Of a DNA stretch of 64,000 nt, positions 8,748 through 16,785 are shown in pieces. Position 1 is the stretch's first letter; each line of letters begins with the position of its first letter. Under the pieces are notes generated by a model. That model was not told the DNA's origin and made no database searches. It worked only from the letters and a program-made list of their open reading frames with translations. The stretch comes from Allobosea sp. Leaf344. GTDB taxonomy: Bacteria; Pseudomonadota; Alphaproteobacteria; Rhizobiales; Beijerinckiaceae. The stretch lies in NCBI RefSeq assembly GCF_001426225.1, contig NZ_LMRT01000013.1, positions 503,004 to 567,003 of the forward strand, read 5' to 3'. Made by a program: the position numbers and the translations under genes.

Positions 8748-9368
8748 TCACTCCATCACGGCGGCCTTGAGGATGCAGACCATCAGCGCGGTGCCTGGCT
8801 CGCTGCCGACGCAGCGCACGATATGGCGGCGGTCGCAGCGATAGCGCAAGGTGTCGCCGGCCTTGGCGCGCTGGACGATGTCGCCGACCTCGACCTCGAA
8901 CTCGCCGGAGGTGACGGAGAGGGATTCGATCGAGCCGCGCTGGTGCCCCTCGGAGTCGAGCTCGCCGCCCGGCTCCGACTGCACGTCATACCATTGCAGC
9001 CATTCCACCGTCTTGATCCAGCCGATGATGGCGAGGCGCAGCTTGCCGTCCTCGGAGACCAGGATCGGCGTGTCGGAGCGCGAGGTCTTCTCGATGAAGG
9101 GCTCTTCCTCGCCGCTGGAGAGCACCCGCTCGATCGAGATGTCGAGCGCCTGCGACAGCCGCCAGATCGTCGCCAGCGTCGGATTGGTCTCGTTGCGCTC
9201 GATCTGGCTGATGATCGATTTGGCGACGCCGGATTGTTCGGCGAGTTCCGACAGCGAGAGATTATAGGCCTTGCGCAGGCGCTGGATCGTCTTGCCGAGC
9301 TGGCCGGAAATCACCTGCGCGCCCGATTCCAGCTCGCGCCCGCCGCGTTCCTTGGTCTCGATGCCCAT
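8748..9368 (-). CDS. XRE-family regulator with C-terminal cupin domain
   Basis: The protein has an N-terminal helix-turn-helix (LGKTIQRLRKAYNLSLSELA, then SGVAKSIISQIERNETNPTL) and a C-terminal cupin ligand-binding domain, the architecture of PuuR-type regulators. About 206 residues are given here from the ATG at 9368, which has GGGA about 9 bp upstream. An in-frame ATG at 9377 and a TTG at 9404 are less likely starts. It is convergent with the dihaem cytochrome gene. A 16-bp perfect inverted repeat lies 48 bp upstream of the chosen start, suggesting autoregulation. The ligand is unknown. Confidence 0.9.
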   Translation of the reverse strand: MGIETKERGGRELESGAQVISGQLGKTIQRLRKAYNLSLSELAEQSGVAKSIISQIERNETNPTLATIWRLSQALDISIERVLSSGEEEPFIEKTSRSDTPILVSEDGKLRLAIIGWIKTVEWLQWYDVQSEPGGELDSEGHQRGSIESLSVTSGEFEVEVGDIVQRAKAGDTLRYRCDRRHIVRCVGSEPGTALMVCILKAAVME

Positions 9369-9416
9369 GCCTGCCATTCCCGACCGTGAGTGCTGTTTGT
9401 CCAAGCGAATAATCGT

Positions 9417-9432
9417 TTGTCCTACAGGACAA
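9417..9432. promoter_or_regulatory. Perfect palindrome, probable operator of the XRE-cupin regulator
   Basis: TTGTCCTACAGGACAA has 7-bp arms around a 2-bp centre. A further half-site, TTTGTCC, lies 20 bp away at 9396-9402. The site lies between the EamA transporter gene and the regulator gene, where the regulator's promoter should be. That the protein binds here is inferred from position and symmetry. Confidence 0.65.
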
Positions 9433-9505
9433 TGCCCGCTGCGCCGTGCCGGAGCAAGCGGTGCCGCGGGGCCTGCCGCTTTCGCGAAATGTCAGGGACG
9501 CCGCA

Positions 9506-10435
9506 TCATGTGCCGCGCGAGGAGCCGACCTCGCGCTGCTCGCGCTTGAGCAGGCCGAGCTGCTGTTCGCGCAGGATCACATAGATGCCGGAGGCGATGA
9601 CGATGCTGGCGCCGAGCAGCACCGCGCTGACCGGCCATTCGCCGAAGACGAACCAGCCGATGGCGACGGCCCAGAGCATGGTCGAGTATTCGAAGGGGGC
9701 GATGAGGGAGGCGTCGCCATAGCGATAGGCCTGGACCAGCAGGATCTGGCCGAGCCCGCCGAGAATGCCGATCACCACCATCATGCCGGCATCCTGCCAG
9801 CCCGGCATCTGCCAGCCGAAGACGATGGTGCAGAGGCCGAGCGCGCTGGTCAGCAGCATGAAGTAAAAGACGATCGCGCCGGTGCCCTCGGTGCGGGTGA
9901 GCTGGCGCACCTCGACCGAGGCGAAGGAGGAGCAGAGGGCGCCGGCCAGGCCGAAGGCGACGCCGATCAGCGGGCCGTTGCCGGCGCCATGGCTGGCGAC
10001 GCCGAGATGCGGGCTGAGCATGATGATGACGCCGATAAAGCCGACCCCGACGGCGGTCCAGCGATAGATCCTGACCCGCTCCTTCAGCACCAGTGCCGCC
10101 AGCACGACGACCAGGAGCGGGGCGGCGTAGCCGATGGCGACGGAATCGGAGAGCGGCAGGAATTGCAGCGAGGCGAAGCCGCAGAACATGCCGGTCGAGC
10201 CGAACATGCCGCGCTTGAGATGGCCGCGCAGGTTGCGCGTGCGCAGCGCCGCGCCGACGCCGCCCTGCCAGCCGAGCCAGAGCAGCAGCGGGATCATCGC
10301 GAAGAAGGAGCGGACGAAGACGAGTTCCCCGGTGGGATAGCGCGTCGAGATCGCCTTGATGCTCGCCGACATCAAGGTGAAGGCCAGCGCCGAGAGCAGC
10401 TTGAGACTGATTCCGAGGAGGGGCGACAAGGGCAA
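9506..10435 (-). CDS. DMT-superfamily transporter (EamA domains)
   Basis: The 309-residue protein has about ten hydrophobic helices arranged as two EamA repeats, each with the conserved small-residue packing found in RhaT/EamA exporters (for example LASLQFLPLSDSVAIGYAAPLLVVVLAALVL split over helices 3-4). It is an inner-membrane protein. Members export or import amino acids, nucleosides and other small molecules; none can be named here. It lies upstream of the XRE-cupin regulator on the same strand, which may control it. Confidence 0.88.
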   Translation of the reverse strand: MPLSPLLGISLKLLSALAFTLMSASIKAISTRYPTGELVFVRSFFAMIPLLLWLGWQGGVGAALRTRNLRGHLKRGMFGSTGMFCGFASLQFLPLSDSVAIGYAAPLLVVVLAALVLKERVRIYRWTAVGVGFIGVIIMLSPHLGVASHGAGNGPLIGVAFGLAGALCSSFASVEVRQLTRTEGTGAIVFYFMLLTSALGLCTIVFGWQMPGWQDAGMMVVIGILGGLGQILLVQAYRYGDASLIAPFEYSTMLWAVAIGWFVFGEWPVSAVLLGASIVIASGIYVILREQQLGLLKREQREVGSSRGT

Positions 10436-10578
10436 CCGGCATGCGCGAGGGGAGGTGCCGGCGCGAAGCAGTGGCCAGCTTCGCCTTTAGACCATGGGCG
10501 GGCGGGGCTTGAAAGCGCGCTCTCTGCAACCCCGCCCGGCTTGGGCGGGCGGGGCCGCGGGCGCCGTCGCGCTATGCC

Positions 10579-11358
10579 TCAGAAGCTGCCGCGGAACAGC
10601 CCGCCATCGATCAGCAGGTTCTGCCCGGTGATGTAGCCGGCATGGGCGCTGGCCAGGAAGGCGCAGATCTGGCCGAATTCCTCGGCGGTGCCGAAGCGCC
10701 CGGCCGGGACCTCCGCCCGCCGCGACGCCGCCATCTCCTCCTCGCTGATGCCCTTGGCGGCGGCCATGCGCGTGGTGGAGCCGCGCAGCCGATCGGTGTC
10801 GAAATAGCCGGGCAGGACGTTGTTGATTGTGACACCGGACCCGGCGACCTCGCGCGCCACGCCGGCGAGGAAGGCGGTGAGGCCGGCGCGCGCCGCCGAG
10901 GATACGTCGAGCCCCGCCAGCGGGGTCAGCACGCTCATCGAGGTGATGTTGATGATGCGCCCGAACCGGCGCGCGATCATCCCGTCGATCACCGCCTGGG
11001 TCAGTTCCAGCGGCGTCGCCATGTTCTGCACCACGCCTTCCAGCAAGGCCTCGCGCGTGACGTCGCGAAACGGCTTGGGCGGCGGGCCGCCATTGTTGTT
11101 GACGAGGATGGCCGGCTCGGGCGCCGCGGCGTGCAAGGCCTGCTGGCCCGCCTTGGAGGAGACATCGGCCGCGACCGGGATGATCGTCGCGCCCGTCGCC
11201 GCGCGCAGCGCCTCGGCCGTCCGCTCCAGCGTCGCCTGGTCGCGCCCGTTGATCACCACGGTGCAGCCCGCCCGGGCGAGCGCCAGCGCGGCGCCGCGGC
11301 CGAGCCCCTTGCTGGAGGCGCAGACAATGGCCGTGCGGCCGGCGATTCCCAGATCCAT
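10579..11358 (-). CDS. SDR-family protein lacking the usual catalytic Tyr-Lys
   Basis: The 259-residue protein folds as a classical short-chain dehydrogenase: an N-terminal cofactor motif (CASSKGLGRGAA), a VNNNGGPPPKPF loop in place of NNAG, and a C-terminal LINDGG-like end (LLIDGGLFRGSF). At the place of the YxxxK catalytic pair it reads SSAARAGLTAF, so both tyrosine and lysine appear replaced by Ser and Arg. Related SDRs with SNGAR at this place are common, so the gene is probably functional but mechanistically different. GGGAG lies upstream of the ATG at 11358; the in-frame region upstream reaches into the divergent control region and was rejected. Confidence 0.85.
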   Translation of the reverse strand: MDLGIAGRTAIVCASSKGLGRGAALALARAGCTVVINGRDQATLERTAEALRAATGATIIPVAADVSSKAGQQALHAAAPEPAILVNNNGGPPPKPFRDVTREALLEGVVQNMATPLELTQAVIDGMIARRFGRIINITSMSVLTPLAGLDVSSAARAGLTAFLAGVAREVAGSGVTINNVLPGYFDTDRLRGSTTRMAAAKGISEEEMAASRRAEVPAGRFGTAEEFGQICAFLASAHAGYITGQNLLIDGGLFRGSF

Positions 11359-11482
11359 GGCGGTCTCCCGATGCGTTGAGGCGATTCCCGCCCCAATTGA
11401 GCAGGGTTCGGCCGTGCCGTCATCAAAGCGCAATGCGAGTCGGGCACACGCCCCGGGCATGGAAACGGCTGGGTGGCGGGTG

Positions 11483-12307
11483 ATGAGCGACGAGACGGGA
11501 GCGAAGCAGGTCCGCGCGATCTTCATCTCGGACCTGCATCTGGGGACGCGCGGGGCGCAGGCCGATCTGGTGCTGGAATTCCTGAAAGCCTATGACGCGC
11601 CGCAGATCTATCTCGTCGGCGACATCATCGACGGCTGGCGGCTGAAGAATGGCTGGTACTTCCCGCAGACCCACAACGACGTCGTGCAGAAGCTGCTGCG
11701 CAAGGTCCGCAAGGGCGCGAAGCTGACCTATGTCACCGGCAACCACGATGATTTCCTGCGGGACTTCACCGGGCTGCATTTCGGCGGCATCGCCCTGGTC
11801 GACGACGTCATTCACGAGACCGCCGACGGCAAGCGACTGCTGGTGATCCATGGCGATCTCTTCGACCTGGTCGTGCGCAATGCCCGCTGGCTCGCCCTGC
11901 TGGGCGACTGGGCCTATACGGTGGCGCTGGCCTCGAATGTCGTGGTCAACCGGGTCAGGCGGCTGCTGCACCTGCCGCATTGGTCGCTGTCGGCCTGGGC
12001 CAAGCTCAAGGTCAAGAACGCGGTCAATTACATCGGCGAGTTCGAGCATTGCCTGGCCGCCGAGGCGCGCCGCCACAATGCCGACGGGGTGGTCTGCGGC
12101 CATATCCACCACGCCGCCTGCCGCGAGATCGACGGGCTTGTCTATATCAACACCGGGGATTGGGTGGAGAGCTGCACCGCGGTCGTCGAGCATCATGACG
12201 GCCGCTTCGAGCTGGTGCTGTGGCCGCAATACCGGCTAAAGGGCCAGAAGCCGGTGCCGGTCGTCGTGCCGGCGCAGCTGCAGCCCGCGCTGGTGGAGGC
12301 CGCCTGA
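11483..12307 (+). CDS. Metallophosphoesterase, PlcP/LpxH-like
   Basis: This 274-residue calcineurin-like enzyme has all the metal-ligand motifs in order: SDLHLG, GDIIDGW, TGNHDD, IHGD and CGHIHH. It resembles UDP-2,3-diacylglucosamine pyrophosphatases (LpxH) but is also the family of rhizobial PlcP, a phospholipase C that cleaves phospholipid head groups under phosphate starvation. The downstream glycosyltransferase overlaps its stop codon (TGATG), which matches the plcP-agt pair of lipid remodelling better than lipid A synthesis. There is no signal peptide. I choose PlcP-like as the better call but cannot exclude LpxH-like activity. Confidence 0.85.
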   Translation: MSDETGAKQVRAIFISDLHLGTRGAQADLVLEFLKAYDAPQIYLVGDIIDGWRLKNGWYFPQTHNDVVQKLLRKVRKGAKLTYVTGNHDDFLRDFTGLHFGGIALVDDVIHETADGKRLLVIHGDLFDLVVRNARWLALLGDWAYTVALASNVVVNRVRRLLHLPHWSLSAWAKLKVKNAVNYIGEFEHCLAAEARRHNADGVVCGHIHHAACREIDGLVYINTGDWVESCTAVVEHHDGRFELVLWPQYRLKGQKPVPVVVPAQLQPALVEAA

Positions 12308-13389
12308 TGCGGCTGCTGATCGCGACCGACGCCTGGCGGCCGCAGATCAACGGCGTGGTGCGCTCGCTCGAGCGCATGCGGGAGGCGGGCCCGGATTTCG
12401 GTGTCGCCACGGAGATGCTGACGCCGGAAGGCTTCCGGCAGATCGGCCTGCCCTCCTATCCCGATATCCGCATCGCGCTGGCGACCCAGCGCGAGATCGC
12501 CAGACGCATCCATGCGATCGCGCCCGATCACATCCATATCGCGACGGAAGGACCGATCGGCTGGCTGACCCGGGCCGTCTGTCTCGCCGAGAAGCGGGGC
12601 TTCACCACCAGCTACCACACGCGCTTCCCGCAATATGTCGCGGCGCGCTGGCCGATCCCGGAAAGCTGGAGCTACCGTTTCCTGCGCCGCTTCCACGGAC
12701 CGGCGGCGGCGGTGATGGTCTCGACCGCGACGGTCGAGGCCGAGCTGATCGCCCATGGTTTCGAGCGCATCGTGCGCTGGGGGCGGGGCGTCGACCTGTC
12801 GCTGTTCCATCCGCGCCGGGAGAGCGTGCTCGATCTGCCGCGGCCGATCTTCCTCAGCGTCGGCCGTGTCGCGGTGGAAAAGAATCTCGACGCCTTCCTC
12901 TCGCTGCGGCTGCCGGGGAGCAAGGTCGTGGTCGGGGACGGGCCGGCGCGGGCCGAGCTGCAGCGGGCCTATCCGGAGGTGCTCTTCCTGGGGATCTGCG
13001 AGGGCGAGCGGCTGGCCTCGATCTACGCCTCTTCGGATGTCTTCGTCTTCCCGAGCCTGACCGACACGTTCGGCATCGTGCTGCTGGAGGCGGCGGCGAG
13101 CGGGCTGCCGGTGGCGGCCTTTCCGGTCCAGGGCCCCAAGGACGTGTTCGGCAACAGCGAGGCGGCGGTGCTGGGCGAGGATCTGCGGGCCGCGGCGCTG
13201 GCGGCGCTGCGCATCCCGCGCGAGACCTGCCTCGCGCTCGCCGCCGCCCATAGCTGGCGGCGCAGCGCCGAGCAGTTCTACGGCCATATCCGCACCGTCA
13301 TGCAGCGCGCGGCGCCGCGCGACCACAGCCCGGCCGAAACCGGAGTCGGCGAGGTCAGAGCCTTCGCGAGCGCCTGTCCCGGGGAATAG
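12307..13389 (+). CDS. GT4-family glycosyltransferase (Agt-like candidate)
   Basis: The 360-residue enzyme has a GT-B fold. Its N-terminal half starts MRLLIATDAWRPQINGVVRS and contains SYHTRFPQYVAAR, the acceptor-side signature shared with diacylglycerol and mannosyl/glucosyl lipid glycosyltransferases. The nucleotide-sugar half carries LSVGRVAVEKNLDAFL and PSLTDTFGIVLLEAAASG, where the final glutamate is the conserved donor-binding residue. It overlaps the phosphatase gene by 1 bp. If the upstream enzyme makes diacylglycerol, this one could glycosylate it to a glycolipid that replaces phospholipids; that is inference. The 3' end overlaps the convergent antiporter gene by 35 bp. Confidence 0.88.
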   Translation: MRLLIATDAWRPQINGVVRSLERMREAGPDFGVATEMLTPEGFRQIGLPSYPDIRIALATQREIARRIHAIAPDHIHIATEGPIGWLTRAVCLAEKRGFTTSYHTRFPQYVAARWPIPESWSYRFLRRFHGPAAAVMVSTATVEAELIAHGFERIVRWGRGVDLSLFHPRRESVLDLPRPIFLSVGRVAVEKNLDAFLSLRLPGSKVVVGDGPARAELQRAYPEVLFLGICEGERLASIYASSDVFVFPSLTDTFGIVLLEAAASGLPVAAFPVQGPKDVFGNSEAAVLGEDLRAAALAALRIPRETCLALAAAHSWRRSAEQFYGHIRTVMQRAAPRDHSPAETGVGEVRAFASACPGE

Positions 13390-15145
13390 CCCGCGAGGAT
13401 GGTTCGGCCGGCTTGAACTCGGCGCGGAAGGCGTCGCGGCGCTCATGCACGGCGGCGATCACCAGCCCCATCGGCACTCCGAGCCCGACCAGCGCCGCCT
13501 CCGAGAGCTGCAAGCTGGCCTCGATCGTCTCCGGCACGGCGTCGTTGACGCCGATCTCGTAGAGATGGCGGGCATGGGCGCCGTCGCGGGCGCGCGCCAC
13601 GATGATGATGTCCGGCCGCAGCGCACGGGCGGCCTGCACGGTCTCGTCGACGGCGCGGGGATTGTCGATGGTGACGATCAGCGCCGTCGCCTCGCCGAGG
13701 CCGCAGAGCCTGAGGAAATCGCCGCGGGTCGCGTCGCCATAGAAGGCCGGACGGCCGGCCCGCCTCTGGCTCGCCACCAGGACCGGGTCGGAATCGATCG
13801 CGATATAGGGTTTGCGATGCTCTTCCAGCATGCTGCCCACCAGCCGCCCGACACGTCCGCAGCCGACCACGATGGCGCGGGCGGCGTGATCGTCCGGCGG
13901 CGTGGCGAGAGCCTCGTCCGGCAGGACGCTCGGCGGCACCAGCCGCTTGGCGAGATGGCGGGAGAGCCGGGCGAGGAAGGGCAGGGCGACCATGGTCAGC
14001 GAGACCGCCGTCAGCACAAGGCTGGCGACGTCCTGCGCCAGCAGCTTGGCCGACACGGCGGCGCCGAACAGCACGAAGGCGAACTCGCCGCCCGGCCCCA
14101 GCATGATGGCGGATTCGATCGCCGTCGCCGCGGAGAGCTTGAACCAGCGGGCGAGGCCATAGACCAGCAGCGCCTTCACCCCGAACAGGCCGAGCGCGAT
14201 GCCGAGCACGGCCAGCGGCTGGCTGGCGATCTGCGCCGGGTCGACGCTCATCCCGACGGTCAGGAAGAACACGCCGATCAGCAGCGATTTGAACGGGTCG
14301 ACCGTGACCTCGATGGCGCGGCGATATTCGGTCTCGGCCAGCAGCAGCCCGGCGATGAAGGCGCCGAGCCCCATGGAGAGCCCGGCCGCGGCGGCCACGA
14401 CACCGGTGCCGAGGGCGACCAGCAGCGTCGCCGCCATGAAGCTCTCGGAGGAATCGGTCGCGGCGACCATCCGGAACAGCGGCCGCAGGCCGAGCCGCCC
14501 GATGACGATGATGGCGGCGATGGCGGCTACGGCCTGGACCATCGCCTGGGCCAGCCCGGCGAGCAGCGAATTCTGCCCGGTCTGTGCGCCGAGGACGCTG
14601 ACCAGGAAGAGCAGCGGGACGACCGCGATGTCCTGGCAGAGCAGCACCGCGAAACTGGCGCGCCCGGCCGAGGTCGTGGTGCGCCGCTTGCTGGCCAGAA
14701 GTTCGACGACCATGGCGGTCGATGAGAGCGCCAGCCCGAAGCCGATGATCAGCGCCGCGGTCTTGGGCTGGCCCAGCGCAAAGGCGACCGCGCCGATGAC
14801 CGCGCCGGAGAGCGCGATCTGTCCGAGGCCAAGCCCGAAAACCAGGCGGCGCATGGTGCGCAGCCGCTCGAAGGAGAGCTCCAGCCCGATGACGAAGAGC
14901 AGGAAGGCGACGCCGAGCTCCGCCGGCCCCGACAGCGCCTCCTGGCTGGAGACGGTGATGGCGCCGAGAACCGGCACGGAGGCGACCAGCCCGCCGAGCC
15001 CGAAGGGTCCGAGCAGCGCGCCGCAGGCCATGAAGGCGACGATCGAATTGACCTTGAAGCTGCGCGCCAGCGGCACGACGATCCCCGCCGTGGCGAGCAC
15101 GACCACGGCGTCCTTGTAGATGGTGGGATCGGTCGCGCTGGCCAA
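13355..15145 (-). CDS. Kef-type monovalent cation:proton antiporter (CPA2) with TrkA-N domain
   Basis: The 596-residue inner-membrane protein has about twelve to thirteen helices of the CPA2 exchanger fold, with signatures LLFVIGLELSFERL, GFGLALSSTAMVVELLASK and LLCQDIAVVPLLFLVS. These are followed by a cytoplasmic NAD-binding RCK domain (about 418-535, motif VVGCGRVGRLVG). This is the layout of KefB/KefC potassium efflux systems. The glutathione regulation known for E. coli Kef proteins cannot be confirmed. The gene is divergent from the MoxR gene and overlaps the glycosyltransferase end by 35 bp. Confidence 0.93.
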   Translation of the reverse strand: MASATDPTIYKDAVVVLATAGIVVPLARSFKVNSIVAFMACGALLGPFGLGGLVASVPVLGAITVSSQEALSGPAELGVAFLLFVIGLELSFERLRTMRRLVFGLGLGQIALSGAVIGAVAFALGQPKTAALIIGFGLALSSTAMVVELLASKRRTTTSAGRASFAVLLCQDIAVVPLLFLVSVLGAQTGQNSLLAGLAQAMVQAVAAIAAIIVIGRLGLRPLFRMVAATDSSESFMAATLLVALGTGVVAAAAGLSMGLGAFIAGLLLAETEYRRAIEVTVDPFKSLLIGVFFLTVGMSVDPAQIASQPLAVLGIALGLFGVKALLVYGLARWFKLSAATAIESAIMLGPGGEFAFVLFGAAVSAKLLAQDVASLVLTAVSLTMVALPFLARLSRHLAKRLVPPSVLPDEALATPPDDHAARAIVVGCGRVGRLVGSMLEEHRKPYIAIDSDPVLVASQRRAGRPAFYGDATRGDFLRLCGLGEATALIVTIDNPRAVDETVQAARALRPDIIIVARARDGAHARHLYEIGVNDAVPETIEASLQLSEAALVGLGVPMGLVIAAVHERRDAFRAEFKPAEPSSRAIPRDRRSRRL

Positions 15146-15310
15146 TGCTCAATCCGCTCGATTCGTCTGTGAAACAGCCCGCCGACAGTGCCGCCTGAGC
15201 AGGCGCAACACAACCGCCGCGCCGTGTTTCCGGCCGCGATCGCGGGCTTTACGGTTTCCGCTTTGCCGAGCGATGGTTTAGCTTCGCCGGTTCTGGCCAA
15301 GGGATGGACA

Positions 15311-16156
15311 ATGCGATTTGCCGGCACTGAAAACTATGTCGCCACCGAGGATCTCACCGTCGCGGTCAATGCCGCGATCCGCCTGGAGCGGCCGCTGCTG
15401 GTGAAGGGCGAGCCCGGCACCGGCAAGACGGTGCTGGCGGAGGAGATCGCCGCCTCGCTCGGCGCGCCGCTGATCACCTGGCACATCAAATCCACCACCA
15501 AGGCGCAGCAGGGGCTCTATGAATACGACGCGGTCAGCCGCCTGCGCGACAGCCAGCTCGGCGACCCCCGCGTCTCGGAGATCGGCAATTACATCAAGCG
15601 CGGCAAGCTCTGGGAGGCTTTCGTCGCGCCGCGCCGGCCGGTGCTGCTGATCGACGAGATCGACAAGGCGGATATCGAATTTCCCAATGATCTGCTGCTC
15701 GAGCTCGACCGGATGGAGTTCCATGTCTACGAGACCGGCGAGACGGTGCGGGCGGCGCAGCGCCCGGTGATCATCATCACCTCCAACAACGAGAAGGAGC
15801 TGCCGGACGCCTTTCTGCGCCGCTGCTTCTTCCATTACATCCGCTTCCCCGACGCTCAGACGATGCAGGCGATCGTCGAGGTGCATTTTCCCGGCATCAA
15901 GAAGCGGCTGATGGAGGAGGCGCTCAAGCTGTTTTTCGAGGTGCGGGACGTGCCGGGCATCAAGAAGAAGCCCTCCACCTCCGAGCTGCTGGACTGGCTG
16001 AAGCTGCTCGTCGCCGACGAGATGACGCCGGAGATGTTGCGGGAGCGCGATCCGCGCAAGCTGATCCCGCCGCTGCACGGCGCGCTGCTGAAGAACGAGC
16101 AGGATGTCTCGCTGTTCGAGAAGCTCGCCTTCATGACCCGCCGCGAGCAGAGGTGA
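15311..16156 (+). CDS. MoxR-family AAA+ ATPase
   Basis: The 281-residue protein is a compact MoxR ATPase with Walker A GEPGTGKT (residues 33-40), Walker B VLLIDEID (about 114-121), sensor 1 in IIITSNNEKELPDAFLRRC and an arginine finger nearby. MoxR proteins act as chaperones that insert metals or remodel partner complexes, usually with a VWA-domain protein encoded next door. No VWA gene is adjacent here; a SixA phosphatase follows. The ATG at 15311 starts the conserved region at once. The partner is unknown; maturation of the molybdenum hydroxylase 8 kb away is only a speculation. Confidence 0.9.
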   Translation: MRFAGTENYVATEDLTVAVNAAIRLERPLLVKGEPGTGKTVLAEEIAASLGAPLITWHIKSTTKAQQGLYEYDAVSRLRDSQLGDPRVSEIGNYIKRGKLWEAFVAPRRPVLLIDEIDKADIEFPNDLLLELDRMEFHVYETGETVRAAQRPVIIITSNNEKELPDAFLRRCFFHYIRFPDAQTMQAIVEVHFPGIKKRLMEEALKLFFEVRDVPGIKKKPSTSELLDWLKLLVADEMTPEMLRERDPRKLIPPLHGALLKNEQDVSLFEKLAFMTRREQR

Positions 16157-16244
16157 GGCGCCGGCGGCGCGCCTGCAAACCGCGATGCGTCGAACCGCAC
16201 CCGCGCCACTCGCCATTCGCCGCCCGGATGCTTAGATCATCGCC

Positions 16245-16772
16245 ATGCGCCGCCTGATGCTCCTCCGCCATGCGAAGTCCAACTGGCCCGAAGGCATGGC
16301 CGATCGCGACCGGCCGTTGGCGAGCCGGGGGCGCGAGGCGGCGCCGGTGATGGGTCGCTATCTCGCCGAGGAGCTGCTGCTGCCGGAGCTGGTCCTGGTG
16401 TCGCCGGCGCGGCGCACGGCGGAGACCTGGGAGCTCGTGGCGCCGATGCTGCCGGACAGGCCGCCGAGCCGGATCGAGCCGCGCATCTACGAGGCGCCCT
16501 CGCAGCGCCTGCTCCAGGTCGCGCAGGAGGTGGAGCCGGCGGTGCGGACCCTGCTGCTGATCGGGCATAATCCCGGGCTGGAGGAGCTGGCCGCCGCTCT
16601 CACCAGCCATGGCGACCGCTATGCCGCCGCAAGGATGAGCCAGAAATACCCGACCTGCGGCCTGGCCGTGCTGGATTTCGAGATCGAGGATTGGCGCGAC
16701 CTCGGCCCGCGCAGCGGCCGGCTCGACCGTTTCGTCACGCCCGCTTCGCTCGGCGAAGGTCCCGACGCGTGA
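16245..16772 (+). CDS. SixA-like histidine phosphatase
   Basis: The 175-residue protein belongs to the histidine phosphatase (RHG) superfamily. It has the catalytic LLRHAKSNW near the N-terminus, the segment LVSPARRTAETW, and the second catalytic histidine in LLIGHNPGLEEL. Its size and motifs fit the SixA subgroup, which dephosphorylates phosphohistidine proteins in known cases. It starts 88 bp after the MoxR gene and ends 13 bp before the YcjX gene, so the three or four genes may share a transcript. The natural substrate is unknown. Confidence 0.88.
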   Translation: MRRLMLLRHAKSNWPEGMADRDRPLASRGREAAPVMGRYLAEELLLPELVLVSPARRTAETWELVAPMLPDRPPSRIEPRIYEAPSQRLLQVAQEVEPAVRTLLLIGHNPGLEELAAALTSHGDRYAAARMSQKYPTCGLAVLDFEIEDWRDLGPRSGRLDRFVTPASLGEGPDA

Positions 16773-16785
16773 AGGGCGGTCTCCC

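Noticed and set aside
9369..9404. A TTG start for the XRE-cupin regulator at 9404
   Set aside because: It adds 12 residues without a ribosome binding site and lies beside the putative operator; the ATG at 9368 has GGGA at a good distance.
11417..11434. Pho box upstream of the PlcP-like gene
   Set aside because: Only the first half (CCGTCAT) resembles CTGTCAT; the second half does not match.
11483..12307. LpxH as the primary call for the phosphoesterase
   Set aside because: The motifs fit, but translational coupling to a GT4 glycosyltransferase favours the PlcP type. Kept as an alternative in the annotation.
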